The notes beneath the pieces were generated by a model, which saw only the letters and a program-made list of their open reading frames with translations, was not told the origin of the DNA and made no database searches. This document shows positions 24,343 through 32,177 of a DNA stretch of 64,000 nt, in pieces; positions within the stretch are counted from its first letter, which is position 1, and every line of letters begins with the position of its first letter. The DNA is taken from contig NZ_JACEIB010000026.1 in the NCBI RefSeq assembly GCF_013778325.1, forward strand, positions 124,001 to 188,000, in the 5' to 3' direction. The stretch comes from Sphingomonas chungangi (lineage in GTDB: Bacteria; Pseudomonadota; Alphaproteobacteria; Sphingomonadales; Sphingomonadaceae). A program made the translations under genes and the position numbers.

Positions 24343-25251
24343 TCAGGGTGTTCCGTTCGGCTCTTGTGGTTGTGTGGCGTCGATGACGGCTGCCCCCTGA
24401 TAGCCCCGCGCGCGCAGCCGCGCCAGCGCTGCCGAGAGGCTGGCGTCATCGGGATAGGGGCCGGTGACGACACGGTAGCCGATGGCGGTCGGCTCGACGC
24501 GCGCACCCTCGGCGGCGAGCGAGGCGGCAAGCGCGTCGGCGGCGTCGGGATCGGAGGGGGTGGCGACGACGATCCGGCGCTGGGCCGGCGAGGCGTAGGC
24601 CGGCGCGGGCGTATAGACGGGCGCAGGGGCCGGCGCGACGGCGACCGGCTGCTGCACGGTCGGCGCGACGGAGGGCGCCACCCGCCCGGTGCGCGGCGGC
24701 GTCGCGGTGGGCGCGACCGACGAGAGCACCACCGGATAGCCGCGCCGCAGCCTGTCGCGATCGCGGCCGTTCGGCGTCACCCGCCGCACCCGCACCATCG
24801 CGCGGCCTGCGCGGACGATGCCGAGCTCGTTCGCCGCCTCCTGGCTCAGATCGAGGATGCGATCGCGCGCGAACGGCCCGCGATCGTTGACCCGCACCAG
24901 GATGCGCTGCCCGGTATCGAGCCGCGTCACCTCGACATAGCTCGGCAGCGGCAGCGTCTTGTGCGCTGCGCTCGGGCGCTGACGATAGAAGACCTCGCCG
25001 CTGGCGGTGTGGTTGCCCTGCTCCTGATTGCCGTACCAGCTCGCCTCGCCGATCTGATCGTAATTGGGATCGTCGGTCGGCACATAGGTCTGGCCGCGCA
25101 CGGTATAGGGTCGCCCGAGCTTCACCGGCGCATCGGGAACGAGGCGATGGATACCGCCCCCGCCGCATCCGGCGAGCAGCAGCCCGACACCCAGCGCCAG
25201 CCAGCGCTCAGCGGGAAACCGAGTCCGACAGCAATCCGACGGAAAGCGCAT
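24343..25251 (-). CDS. rlpA: RlpA-like septal lipoprotein with SPOR domain
   Basis: This 302-aa protein has a lipobox LLLAGC near residue 29. It is followed by a double-psi beta-barrel (ASWYGNQ, TASGE, VRVNDRGPF, LDLSQEAA) and, after a Pro/Ala linker, a C-terminal SPOR domain (YRVVTGPY, ARLRARGY) that binds denuded glycan at the septum. RlpA proteins bind or cleave peptidoglycan in the outer-membrane compartment. The start at 25251 lies inside the end of mltB (44-bp overlap); later starts would remove the signal sequence. Confidence 0.9.
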   Translation of the reverse strand: MRFPSDCCRTRFPAERWLALGVGLLLAGCGGGGIHRLVPDAPVKLGRPYTVRGQTYVPTDDPNYDQIGEASWYGNQEQGNHTASGEVFYRQRPSAAHKTLPLPSYVEVTRLDTGQRILVRVNDRGPFARDRILDLSQEAANELGIVRAGRAMVRVRRVTPNGRDRDRLRRGYPVVLSSVAPTATPPRTGRVAPSVAPTVQQPVAVAPAPAPVYTPAPAYASPAQRRIVVATPSDPDAADALAASLAAEGARVEPTAIGYRVVTGPYPDDASLSAALARLRARGYQGAAVIDATQPQEPNGTP

Positions 25252-26284
25252 AGAAGTTGGAGCAGTTGTAATCGAGGATCGCCCGGTAGTTGCCGAAGGT
25301 CAGGTATGCGGTGGCGCCGGGGCCGTCCGGCTCCAGCAGGGTGGCCAGCTCGTCGTCGGAAACGGTGGGGCCGGAGAGCTGCACCACCCCCCGCGCCCGC
25401 CATTCGCGCATCGTCAGCCATTTGCTGTGGCGGGCGAAGACGCGCGGGCAGCGCGGGCTGGTCATCAGCGAGGTGAAGCTCGAGCGATCGAGCGAGGCCG
25501 GCACCGAGGCGGGCACCGCCCACGGCTCGCCGCGCTTCCAGCCGGCATTGACGAAGTAGTTTCCGATCGAGGCGAGCGCGTCGGCCGGGCTGTTCCAGAT
25601 GTCGGCCTTGCCGTCGCCGTCGCCGTCGCGGGCGAGGCGCAGGTACATGGAGGGGAGGAATTGCGGATAGCCGGTCGCGCCCGCCCAGCTGCCCTTGAGC
25701 TGGCTCCTCGGAATGCCGCGATCGATCAGCTTGAGCGTGGCGATCAGCTCGCCCTCGAACAGCAGGCGGCGGCGGCCTTCGTAGGCGAGCGTCGCCAGCG
25801 AATTGGCGAGATCGAAATTGCCGGTATAGCCGCCGTAGCTGGTCTCCTGCCCCCAGATCGCGACCATGATCGATTCGGGCACGCCGGTCTCGGCCTCGAC
25901 CTTCTGGAGGTTATAGCGCTGCGCCGCATAGGCCGCGCGGCCGCGCGCGATCAGGTCCGGCGTAACGTGCTTGGCGCGATAGGGCGCGAAATTGGCGACG
26001 GCGGCCGCCTGTGTGGTCGGCGAGCCGCCCGGCTGCGACTGATCGAGATCGACGACGCGCTGGCTGTAGGTGAGCGTCGGCAGCACGCTGTCGAGCGTGC
26101 GCGGGCTGACACCCTGCGCCAACGCGCGACCGCGAAAATCCTGCAGATAGGCCTGGAAGGCGCTCTGCTGGTCCCCGCCCGGCGTCTGGGCCTGCGCGGC
26201 GAGGCCGTCGGGGCCGCGCATGGGCGCGAGCGCACCGGCCGCGACCGCCGCCATCAAACCCAGGATTCTCGCAGATTTCCGCAA
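25208..26284 (-). CDS. mltB: Membrane-bound-type lytic murein transglycosylase B
   Basis: This 358-aa SLT-like enzyme has the catalytic Glu in IWGQETSYGG. Further family motifs are LATLAYEGRR, GSWAGATGYPQFLPS and DGDGKADIWNSPADALASI. It cleaves glycan strands to 1,6-anhydro-muramic ends. An N-terminal signal sequence (LMAAVAAGALAPM) is present and no lipobox is visible, so it is probably periplasmic. The start is TTG at 26284, supported by GGAGG 8 nt upstream. It heads the cell-wall cluster, and rlpA begins inside its last 44 bp. Confidence 0.9.
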   Translation of the reverse strand: MRKSARILGLMAAVAAGALAPMRGPDGLAAQAQTPGGDQQSAFQAYLQDFRGRALAQGVSPRTLDSVLPTLTYSQRVVDLDQSQPGGSPTTQAAAVANFAPYRAKHVTPDLIARGRAAYAAQRYNLQKVEAETGVPESIMVAIWGQETSYGGYTGNFDLANSLATLAYEGRRRLLFEGELIATLKLIDRGIPRSQLKGSWAGATGYPQFLPSMYLRLARDGDGDGKADIWNSPADALASIGNYFVNAGWKRGEPWAVPASVPASLDRSSFTSLMTSPRCPRVFARHSKWLTMREWRARGVVQLSGPTVSDDELATLLEPDGPGATAYLTFGNYRAILDYNCSNFYALSVGLLSDSVSR

Positions 26285-26396
26285 CTTCCCCGCCTCCGTG
26301 TCCCACGCTCATGGCATAGCGGGGCGCGGGCGCAAACCCTTCTCGTCGCGCGACTTGCACATTGGGGCGCGGCCGGGATAGGGCGGGGCCACGCGC

Positions 26397-26486
26397 GGAA
26401 GAGTGGCCGAGTGGTTTAAGGCAACGGTCTTGAAAACCGTCGTGGGTTCACGCCCACCGTGGGTTCGAATCCCACCTCTTCCGCCA
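26397..26486 (+). tRNA. tRNA-Ser (anticodon TGA)
   Basis: The 90-nt gene has acceptor arms GGAAGAG/CTCTTCC, discriminator G and an encoded CCA. The D-arm TGGCCGAG, anticodon loop CTTGAAA, long variable arm GTGGGTTCACGCCCAC and T-arm GGTTCGAATCC are typical of class II tRNA-Ser. It reads UCA and wobble UCN codons. Confidence 0.97.
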
Positions 26487-26630
26487 TTCGCTGACGCGAA
26501 CGTAACTTCACAGAAACAATCCCTTAGCCAGTCTTGGTCAATATCTCAATTTTTTGAGCTTGCGTGAATTCGCAATAACAAGTTTAATTGATTAAAGTTG
26601 TATGCGAGAATCTCTAACTGGAGATTTTAG

Positions 26631-26921
26631 ATGCCTACCAGAGCAATGGGCCAAGCGCTCGGAAAATTGTCACATAATCTACGCAATCCAAGGTGGTATG
26701 CTCAGCAGATCGGCGAAACTGCTATGAGTATTTGGGTTTTGAACCCTCTTGGAAAAAAGGTCGTGTCCTATCTTCGAGGTCATTGGCTCCACGAAAATCA
26801 AAACCATGCGGTCGCAGATGTCTATCAGTGTGATGATGGGCATCTGTACGCCAATATCGGTGGAAAATTGTACCGTTACGACAATAGCAGCGACAACTGG
26901 TATCACGCGCAAGCCACGTGA
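26631..26921 (+). CDS. Small hypothetical protein in AT-rich insert
   Basis: This 96-aa protein is not recognised. It contains Trp/Tyr-rich short beta-like segments (DVYQCDDGHLYANIGGKLYRYDN) and no TM segment. CTGGAG lies before the ATG. The surrounding 26.5-27.1 kb is much richer in A and T than the rest of the window, and codon use follows (many AAA, AAT, TTG). That suggests recent acquisition next to tRNA-Ser. Another small ORF follows 14 nt later and may be co-expressed. Confidence 0.55.
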   Translation: MPTRAMGQALGKLSHNLRNPRWYAQQIGETAMSIWVLNPLGKKVVSYLRGHWLHENQNHAVADVYQCDDGHLYANIGGKLYRYDNSSDNWYHAQAT

Positions 26922-26935
26922 GTGGGAGCAAGATC

Positions 26936-27097
26936 ATGAAATTGTGGGATGATTTTATCGAAGGATTTAAGGAAGAGGCAGGAAAACCGCTGCCAAGCGA
27001 AACGAAACCCAAAGACTTGCTGGAAGGCTTTTCCGCCGGCGTTATCGAGACTGCTGTCCATCCTTTTCGCTGGTTTCGAACCCTAAGGAAGAAATAA
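26936..27097 (+). CDS. Small hypothetical protein (53 aa), partner of the preceding gene
   Basis: This 53-aa ORF starts MKLWDDFIEGFKEEAG and ends FRTLRKK. GGGAGC stands ahead of the ATG, and the gap to the upstream gene is only 14 nt. It is helical and highly charged, with a central repeat-like pairing (EGFKEEAGK and EGFSAGV). The function is unknown. It shares the AT-rich composition of its neighbour, so they are probably one acquired unit. Confidence 0.5.
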   Translation: MKLWDDFIEGFKEEAGKPLPSETKPKDLLEGFSAGVIETAVHPFRWFRTLRKK

Positions 27098-27192
27098 GGC
27101 GCCTCGCTGCCCATCAGGTTTCAATGTTGTTTAATCCCCCATTAGCCATCCCTCGTTACCATGTCCCCGAAACGATCACGGGGTACGGAAGC

Positions 27193-27510
27193 ATGGCGTC
27201 ATCGGCGGAGCATCTGGGCAAGGCCGCGCTGCGGAGTGAGCCACGGCAGGGGGTGCTGCTCGATGCGACCGTGAAGGCCTATCGCGCCGCTCCGCTCGCC
27301 GCCGCGGTGATCGATCTGTCGACCGGGGGCGCGATGCTCGCGGCCGATACCAGCGCGCTCCACAAGGGCGACGAGATCGTGCTCGACGCCGCCGGCAAGC
27401 AGATCGTCGCCACCGTCGCCTGGTCCAACGAGAGCTTCTTCGGGCTCGCCTTCCACCGGAGGCTGGATGATCGCGAGATGAGCTGGCTGAAGCGGGTGGG
27501 CCGGGCCTGA
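27193..27510 (+). CDS. PilZ-domain protein
   Basis: This 105-aa protein has a PilZ-like barrel: residues after 20 include VIDLSTGGAMLAA (matching the D/NxSxxG motif) and a closing VATVAWSNESFFGLAFHR. PilZ domains usually bind cyclic-di-GMP, but the N-terminal RxxxR is only loosely seen here (RSEPRQG), so binding is uncertain. ATG 27193 has GGAAG nearby. An in-frame start at 27124 would add 23 residues with no ribosome site. Stand-alone short PilZ proteins of this kind are common in sphingomonads. Confidence 0.7.
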   Translation: MASSAEHLGKAALRSEPRQGVLLDATVKAYRAAPLAAAVIDLSTGGAMLAADTSALHKGDEIVLDAAGKQIVATVAWSNESFFGLAFHRRLDDREMSWLKRVGRA

Positions 27511-27529
27511 GGCGCGCGCGCCCGCTCTA

Positions 27530-27652
27530 CCCCGTTCGGCCTGAGCGTAGTCGAAGGCCATGCGATGCTGTGGCTGCGCTTCGACTGCGCTCAGCGCGAA
27601 CGGATGTTGGCGCTTGGAGCACGCACTTCGACAGGCTCAGTGCGAACGGGGT
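27530..27652. repeat. Dispersed palindromic repeat, copy 1
   Basis: Three arms of the family: CCCCGTTCGGCCTGAGCGTA (27531), CGCTTCGACTGCGCTCAGCG (27577) and CACTTCGACAGGCTCAGTGC (27625). They are arranged as inverted repeats between two co-directional genes. Confidence 0.85.
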
Positions 27653-27734
27653 ACAGGGTTTCGGTAAGTGGCAGGGGTTGCCAATCACGCAATAACCGGC
27701 TTTGCCTCCGGCAACGAACTTGCCTGAGGATGTC

Positions 27735-28925
27735 ATGGCCGAACCCACCATCACCCCGCTCGACTGGGCGGACCCCTTCGATCTCGCCGACCAGCTGACC
27801 GACGAGGAGCGCCTCGTCCGCGACACCGCGCACGCTTATGCGCAGGAAAAGCTGCTGCCGCGCGTCACCTCGGCCTATCTGGACGAGCGCTTCGATCGCG
27901 AGATCATGACCGAGATGGGCGAACTCGGCCTGCTCGGCGCGACCATCCCGCACGAATATGGCGGCGCGGGCCTCGGCTATGTCGCCTACGGCCTGATCGC
28001 GCGCGAGGTGGAGCGGGTCGACAGCGGCTATCGCTCCGCCATGTCGGTGCAATCGAGCCTCGTGATGCACCCGATCTACGCCTACGGCTCCGAGGAGCAG
28101 CGGAAGAAGTATCTGCCCAAGCTCGCCAGCGGCGAATGGGTCGGCTGCTTCGGGCTGACCGAGCCCGATGCGGGCTCCGATCCCGCCGGCATGCGCACCA
28201 AGGCGACGAAGATCGACGGCGGCTATCGCCTCGACGGCGCCAAGATGTGGATCACCAACTCGCCGATCGCCGATCTGGCGGTGGTGTGGGCGAAGTCGGA
28301 CGCGCATGGCGGCCGGATCAAGGGCTTCGTGGTGGAGCGCGGCGTCAAGGGCTTCTCCACCCCCAAGATCGAGGGCAAGCTGTCGCTGCGCGCGTCGATC
28401 ACCGGCGAGATCGTGCTGGACGGCGTCGAGGTCGGCGAGGATGCGCTGCTGCCCAACGTCGAAGGGCTGAAGGGGCCGTTCGGCTGCCTCAACCGCGCGC
28501 GCTACGGCATTTCGTGGGGATCGATGGGCGCGGCGGAGGCCTGTCTCGCGGCGGCGCGGAGCTACACGCTCGATCGCAAGCAGTTCGGCGTGCCGCTCGC
28601 CTCCAAGCAGCTAGTGCAGTTGAAGCTCGCCGACATGCTGACCGAGATCGGCCTCGGCCTGCAGGCCTCGCTGCGCATCGGGCGGCGGATGGAGGAGGGC
28701 GTGCTCCAGCCCGACCTGATCTCGCTGGCCAAGCGCAACAATTGCGGCAAGGCGCTGGCGATCGCGCGGGTGGCGCGCGACATGCACGGCGGCAACGGCA
28801 TTTCGGCCGAGTTCCACGTCATCCGCCACGCCGCGAACCTCGAGACGGTGAACACCTACGAGGGCACGCACGACGTCCACGGCCTGATCCTGGGCCGCGC
28901 AATCACCGGCATCAGCGCGTTCTGA
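27735..28925 (+). CDS. gcdH: Glutaryl-CoA dehydrogenase (acyl-CoA dehydrogenase family)
   Basis: This 396-aa FAD enzyme oxidises and decarboxylates glutaryl-CoA to crotonyl-CoA in lysine and tryptophan breakdown. It shows [26 protein letters not shown] and the catalytic Glu in [10 protein letters not shown], all typical of GCDH rather than other acyl-CoA dehydrogenases. ATG 27735 was chosen; GAGGATG is just upstream. A CoA-transferase gene starts 4 nt after its stop, the usual partner that activates glutarate. The electron acceptor is presumably ETF. Confidence 0.92.
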   Translation: MAEPTITPLDWADPFDLADQLTDEERLVRDTAHAYAQEKLLPRVTSAYLDERFDREIMTEMGELGLLGATIPHEYGGAGLGYVAYGLIAREVERVDSGYRSAMSVQSSLVMHPIYAYGSEEQRKKYLPKLASGEWVGCFGLTEPDAGSDPAGMRTKATKIDGGYRLDGAKMWITNSPIADLAVVWAKSDAHGGRIKGFVVERGVKGFSTPKIEGKLSLRASITGEIVLDGVEVGEDALLPNVEGLKGPFGCLNRARYGISWGSMGAAEACLAAARSYTLDRKQFGVPLASKQLVQLKLADMLTEIGLGLQASLRIGRRMEEGVLQPDLISLAKRNNCGKALAIARVARDMHGGNGISAEFHVIRHAANLETVNTYEGTHDVHGLILGRAITGISAF

Positions 28926-28929
28926 CGCT

Positions 28930-30108
28930 ATGACGTCAAAGCCGCTTTCGCCAAAGCCATTGGAGGGGGTGCGCGTGCTGGAGCTGGCGCGCATCCTCGC
29001 CGGGCCGTGGGCGGGGCAGTTGCTCGCCGATCTCGGCGCCGAGGTGATCAAGGTCGAGCGGCCAGTGGAGGGCGATGATACCCGCCATTGGGGGCCGCCC
29101 TTCCTCACCGATTCCGAGGGCGGCTCGCTCGACGCCGCTTATTTCCACGCGACCAACCGGGGCAAAAGGTCGATCGCGATCGACATCGCCTCACCCGAGG
29201 GTCAGGACGAGGTACGCGCTCTGGCCGCCCGGTCCGACGTCGTGATCGAGAATTTCAAGGTCGGCGCACTGGCGAAATACAGGCTGGACCATGCCGGCCT
29301 CTCGGCGGTGAACCCGAGCCTGATCACCTGCTCGATCACCGGCTTCGGCCAGACCGGCCCTTATGCCAGCCGCGCCGGCTACGACTTCATCATCCAGGCG
29401 ATGGGCGGCGCGATGTCGCTGACCGGTGAACCGGACGGCGCGCCGCAGAAGGCCGGCGTCGCTTATGCCGACATCTTCACCGGGCTGTATTCGACGGTGG
29501 CGATCCTAGCGGCCTTGCACCGCCGCAACGAGACCGGCGTCGGCGCGCATATCGACATGGCGCTGCTGGATTCGCAGGTCGGCGTGCTGGCCAACCAGGC
29601 GCTCAACTTCATGGCATCGGGCAAGGCGCCCAGCCGCATGGGCAACGCCCACCCCAATCTCGTGCCCTACCAGAGCTTCGCGACCGCCGACGGCGACATC
29701 ATCGTCGCGGTGGGCAACGATCGCCAGTTCGCGAAATTCTGCGCGATCCTCGGGATGGACGGGCTGGCGACGGACGAGCGCTACCGCAGCAACGCCAGCC
29801 GGGTGACAAACCGCGCCGAACTGATCCCGATCCTGTCGCAGGCCGTCGCGATCTGGACGCGCGACACACTCGCCGCGAAGCTGGAGGCGGAGGGCGTGCC
29901 CGGCGGCCCGATCAACCCCATCGACGCAGTGTTCGCCGATCCGCAGGTGGTCGCGCGCGGCATGGCGATCGCCTCGCCGGGGCCGGACGGGCTCCTACCC
30001 GGTCTCGCCTGCCCGATCGTGATCGACGGGGGGCGCCAGAACGCCCATCGCGCCGCACCGCGTCTCGACGCGGACGGCGCGATGATAAGGTCAGAATTGA
30101 AGGGCTGA
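28930..30108 (+). CDS. Family III CoA-transferase (CaiB/BaiF), probably glutarate CoA-transferase
   Basis: This 392-aa protein has the family III features [34 protein letters not shown], and catalytic Asp in [13 protein letters not shown]. These enzymes move CoA between acids through an aspartyl anhydride. Directly after gcdH it most likely converts glutarate to glutaryl-CoA using succinyl-CoA, like mammalian SUGCT. Substrate assignment rests on context only. The gene ends in front of a dispersed repeat. Confidence 0.85.
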   Translation: MTSKPLSPKPLEGVRVLELARILAGPWAGQLLADLGAEVIKVERPVEGDDTRHWGPPFLTDSEGGSLDAAYFHATNRGKRSIAIDIASPEGQDEVRALAARSDVVIENFKVGALAKYRLDHAGLSAVNPSLITCSITGFGQTGPYASRAGYDFIIQAMGGAMSLTGEPDGAPQKAGVAYADIFTGLYSTVAILAALHRRNETGVGAHIDMALLDSQVGVLANQALNFMASGKAPSRMGNAHPNLVPYQSFATADGDIIVAVGNDRQFAKFCAILGMDGLATDERYRSNASRVTNRAELIPILSQAVAIWTRDTLAAKLEAEGVPGGPINPIDAVFADPQVVARGMAIASPGPDGLLPGLACPIVIDGGRQNAHRAAPRLDADGAMIRSELKG

Positions 30109-30115
30109 CCCAACA

Positions 30116-30247
30116 ACCGTTCGGGCTGAGCTTGTCGAAGCCCTGCCTTTCTTCATCCAGCGTGGGAGAAGTAAGGGCAGCCCCCTTCGACTGCCTGCCT
30201 GCGGCAGTCGCTCAGGACAGACTTCGACAGGCTCAGGGCGAACGGTG
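30116..30247. repeat. Dispersed palindromic repeat, copy 2
   Basis: Arms GTTCGGGCTGAGCTTGTCGA (30120) and CTTCGACAGGCTCAGGGCGA (30224) flank an internal pair CTGCCTGC/GCAGTCG. The unit separates the CoA-transferase gene from convergent L31. Confidence 0.85.
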
Positions 30248-30255
30248 AAGAAAGC

Positions 30256-30489
30256 TTACTTCTTGCCGAGACTGCCGATGGCGCCGAAGCGCTTGTTGAA
30301 GCGGGCCACCTGGCCGCCCTGATCAAGCAACTGGCCGCGGCCGCCGGTCCACGCCGGATGCGCCAGCGGATCGATGTCGAGCAGCAGCGTGTCGCCTTCC
30401 TTGCCCCAGGTCGAGCGGGTCTGGTAGGTCGAGCCGTCGGTCATCTGGACGGTGATGAAGTGATAATCGGGGTGGGTGTTCTGCTTCAC
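30256..30489 (-). CDS. rpmE: 50S ribosomal protein L31 (zinc-free form)
   Basis: This 77-aa L31 has [40 protein letters not shown] and VARFNKRFG. Cysteines of the zinc-binding (C+) form are missing, so it is the C- type. The start is GTG at 30489, supported by GGAG 9 nt upstream; longer frames run into unrelated sequence over mobA. L31 stabilises the 70S subunit bridge. It is divergent from mobA with only 83 bp between the starts. Confidence 0.9.
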   Translation of the reverse strand: MKQNTHPDYHFITVQMTDGSTYQTRSTWGKEGDTLLLDIDPLAHPAWTGGRGQLLDQGGQVARFNKRFGAIGSLGKK

Positions 30490-30572
30490 GTGCGCAAACT
30501 CCGGATGGCGCCGGTTTCCGACCGGCACTCGAAGGTGGTGCCGATAGTGGAAACCCTTGGCGGACGCAACCC

Positions 30573-31118
30573 GTGAGAGTGCTGGGCGCGATCCTCGCGG
30601 GTGGGCGATCCAGCCGCTTCGGCAGCGACAAGGCGCTGGCGATGATCGACGGCCGGCCGATGCTGGAGCATGTCGCGGAGCGGCTAGACGGACAGTGCGA
30701 CGGGCTGGTGGTAATCGGGCGGGATTGGCCGGGCATGATATGGGCCGATGATCGCCCGGAACCCGGACTCGGCCCGCTCGGCGGACTGGCCGGAGCGCTA
30801 GCCTACGGCAGGGATCACGGCTTCGATGCGGTGCTGACGAGCAGTTGCGACCTCCCCGCATTGCCCGATGATCTTCTGGCGATGCTCGGCGCACCGGATG
30901 CGCTGCTGCAACGCCAGCCGACGATCGGTCTGTGGTCGGTCGATCACGCGGACGGCCTCGTCGCCTATCTGCGATCGGATCGATCCCGTTCGATCCGCGC
31001 GTGGGCGGAAACGATGAAGGCCAGCACCATCGCCTGGGGCGACGGGCTGGCCAATATCAACACGCCGGAGGATCTGGCGAAATTCAGTCGCTCGGAGCGT
31101 CCGCGATCATCGCGGTGA
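30573..31118 (+). CDS. mobA: Molybdenum cofactor guanylyltransferase
   Basis: This 181-aa nucleotidyltransferase has [16 protein letters not shown] (GTP-binding G-rich loop with Lys), [10 protein letters not shown] and [10 protein letters not shown] (metal-binding Asp). MobA attaches GMP to molybdopterin to form the bis-MGD cofactor. The start is GTG at 30573. Its 3' end overlaps the convergent fabZ by 35 bp. It is slightly shorter than typical (about 190-200). Confidence 0.88.
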   Translation: MRVLGAILAGGRSSRFGSDKALAMIDGRPMLEHVAERLDGQCDGLVVIGRDWPGMIWADDRPEPGLGPLGGLAGALAYGRDHGFDAVLTSSCDLPALPDDLLAMLGAPDALLQRQPTIGLWSVDHADGLVAYLRSDRSRSIRAWAETMKASTIAWGDGLANINTPEDLAKFSRSERPRSSR

Positions 31119-31560
31119 ACTCGGCTTCGGCCGCCAGCTTGTCGCCGAGCAGCGCCTTGCCGGCGAACTTGCAGATCTTGCCGCGCATCTGCGTAACCTC
31201 GACGGCAAGGGTCAGCAGCACGCCCGGCTCGACCGGCGCGCGGAACTTCGCGCCCTCGATCGCCATGAAATAGACGAGCTTGCCCGATCCCGCGAGGCCG
31301 AGACTTTCGACCGCGAGCACGCCGGCGGCCTGCGCCAGCGCCTCGACGATCAGCACGCCCGGCATGATCGGGCGCCCGGGGAAATGTCCCTGGAAGAATT
31401 CCTCGTTCATCGACACCGCCTTGATGGCGCGGATCGACTTGTGGGGGATGATCTCCTCCACCCGATCGACCAGCAGCATCGGATAGCGGTGCGGCAGCGC
31501 CGCCATCACCCGCCGGATATCCAGCGGGCCGATGGCGGCTTCCGTCACGGCGTCGGTCAC
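31084..31560 (-). CDS. fabZ: 3-hydroxyacyl-ACP dehydratase FabZ
   Basis: This 158-aa hot-dog fold dehydratase of fatty-acid elongation has [13 protein letters not shown] (catalytic His) and [20 protein letters not shown] (Glu helix). The start is GTG at 31560, overlapping the ompH stop (GTGA). In most Proteobacteria lpxD lies between ompH and fabZ and lpxA follows; neither is here. That fits sphingomonads, which lack LPS. Confidence 0.93.
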   Translation of the reverse strand: MTDAVTEAAIGPLDIRRVMAALPHRYPMLLVDRVEEIIPHKSIRAIKAVSMNEEFFQGHFPGRPIMPGVLIVEALAQAAGVLAVESLGLAGSGKLVYFMAIEGAKFRAPVEPGVLLTLAVEVTQMRGKICKFAGKALLGDKLAAEAEFTAMIADAPSD

Positions 31561-32177
31561 CGGCCGGCCGGTGCCTTCGGATTGGCCGGAGCGGCCGCCG
31601 GAGCGCCCGCCGGCTGCTGCGGCAGCACGATGCTGGCGGTCGGGAACGCGGTGTCGAGGCGCTGCGTCAGCGCGGCGGTGATGTCGTTCTGCGGATCGGA
31701 GGCGAGCGCCGCATCCTTGCTGATCACCACCGAAGCCTTGCGCTCGGCGCGGATCTGCTCGGCGACCGGGCGCGCATGATCGACGATCTGCGAGCGGACG
31801 TAACCGACGACCTGGTTGACCTCCTGGTTCAGCTGCTCGGCCTGATCCTGCGCATCCTGCACGCGCTGGCCGGCCTGCTGCAGCGCCGGGGTCGGCTGCG
31901 GCTGGGTACCGGGTTTGGTCGCCTTCTTCACCGCGTCGATCTGCGCGTTGTAGGCGGCGACGGCGCTGTCGAACGCCGCCTTGCGCTGCGCGCCGAGCGG
32001 CTGGTACTTCGCCTGGATCTGCGAGGTGGCGCTGCGGCCGGCGGCCGAATTCTGGAACACCTGATCGAAATCGACGACGAGGGTGGCGCCGCTGGAATCG
32101 GCGGCGAGAACGGGCACCGCGACGAACGAGGCGGCGGCGGTCGCGGCCAGCATGGCCGACTTGAACATCTTGGTCAT
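31557..32177 (-). CDS. OmpH/Skp-family periplasmic chaperone
   Basis: This 206-aa protein has a signal peptide ([16 protein letters not shown]) and the long coiled-coil helices typical of Skp ([39 protein letters not shown]). The C-terminus is Pro/Ala-rich. Skp/OmpH holds outer-membrane proteins unfolded on their way to BamA, and it is encoded right after bamA with a one-base TGATG overlap. It feeds the same pathway. Confidence 0.9.
   Translation of the reverse strand: MTKMFKSAMLAATAAASFVAVPVLAADSSGATLVVDFDQVFQNSAAGRSATSQIQAKYQPLGAQRKAAFDSAVAAYNAQIDAVKKATKPGTQPQPTPALQQAGQRVQDAQDQAEQLNQEVNQVVGYVRSQIVDHARPVAEQIRAERKASVVISKDAALASDPQNDITAALTQRLDTAFPTASIVLPQQPAGAPAAAPANPKAPAGR

Noticed and set aside
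26397-26486. tRNA-Ser as the attachment site of the Tn7-like element
   Set aside because: It is more than 8.5 kb from tniQ with conserved housekeeping genes in between.
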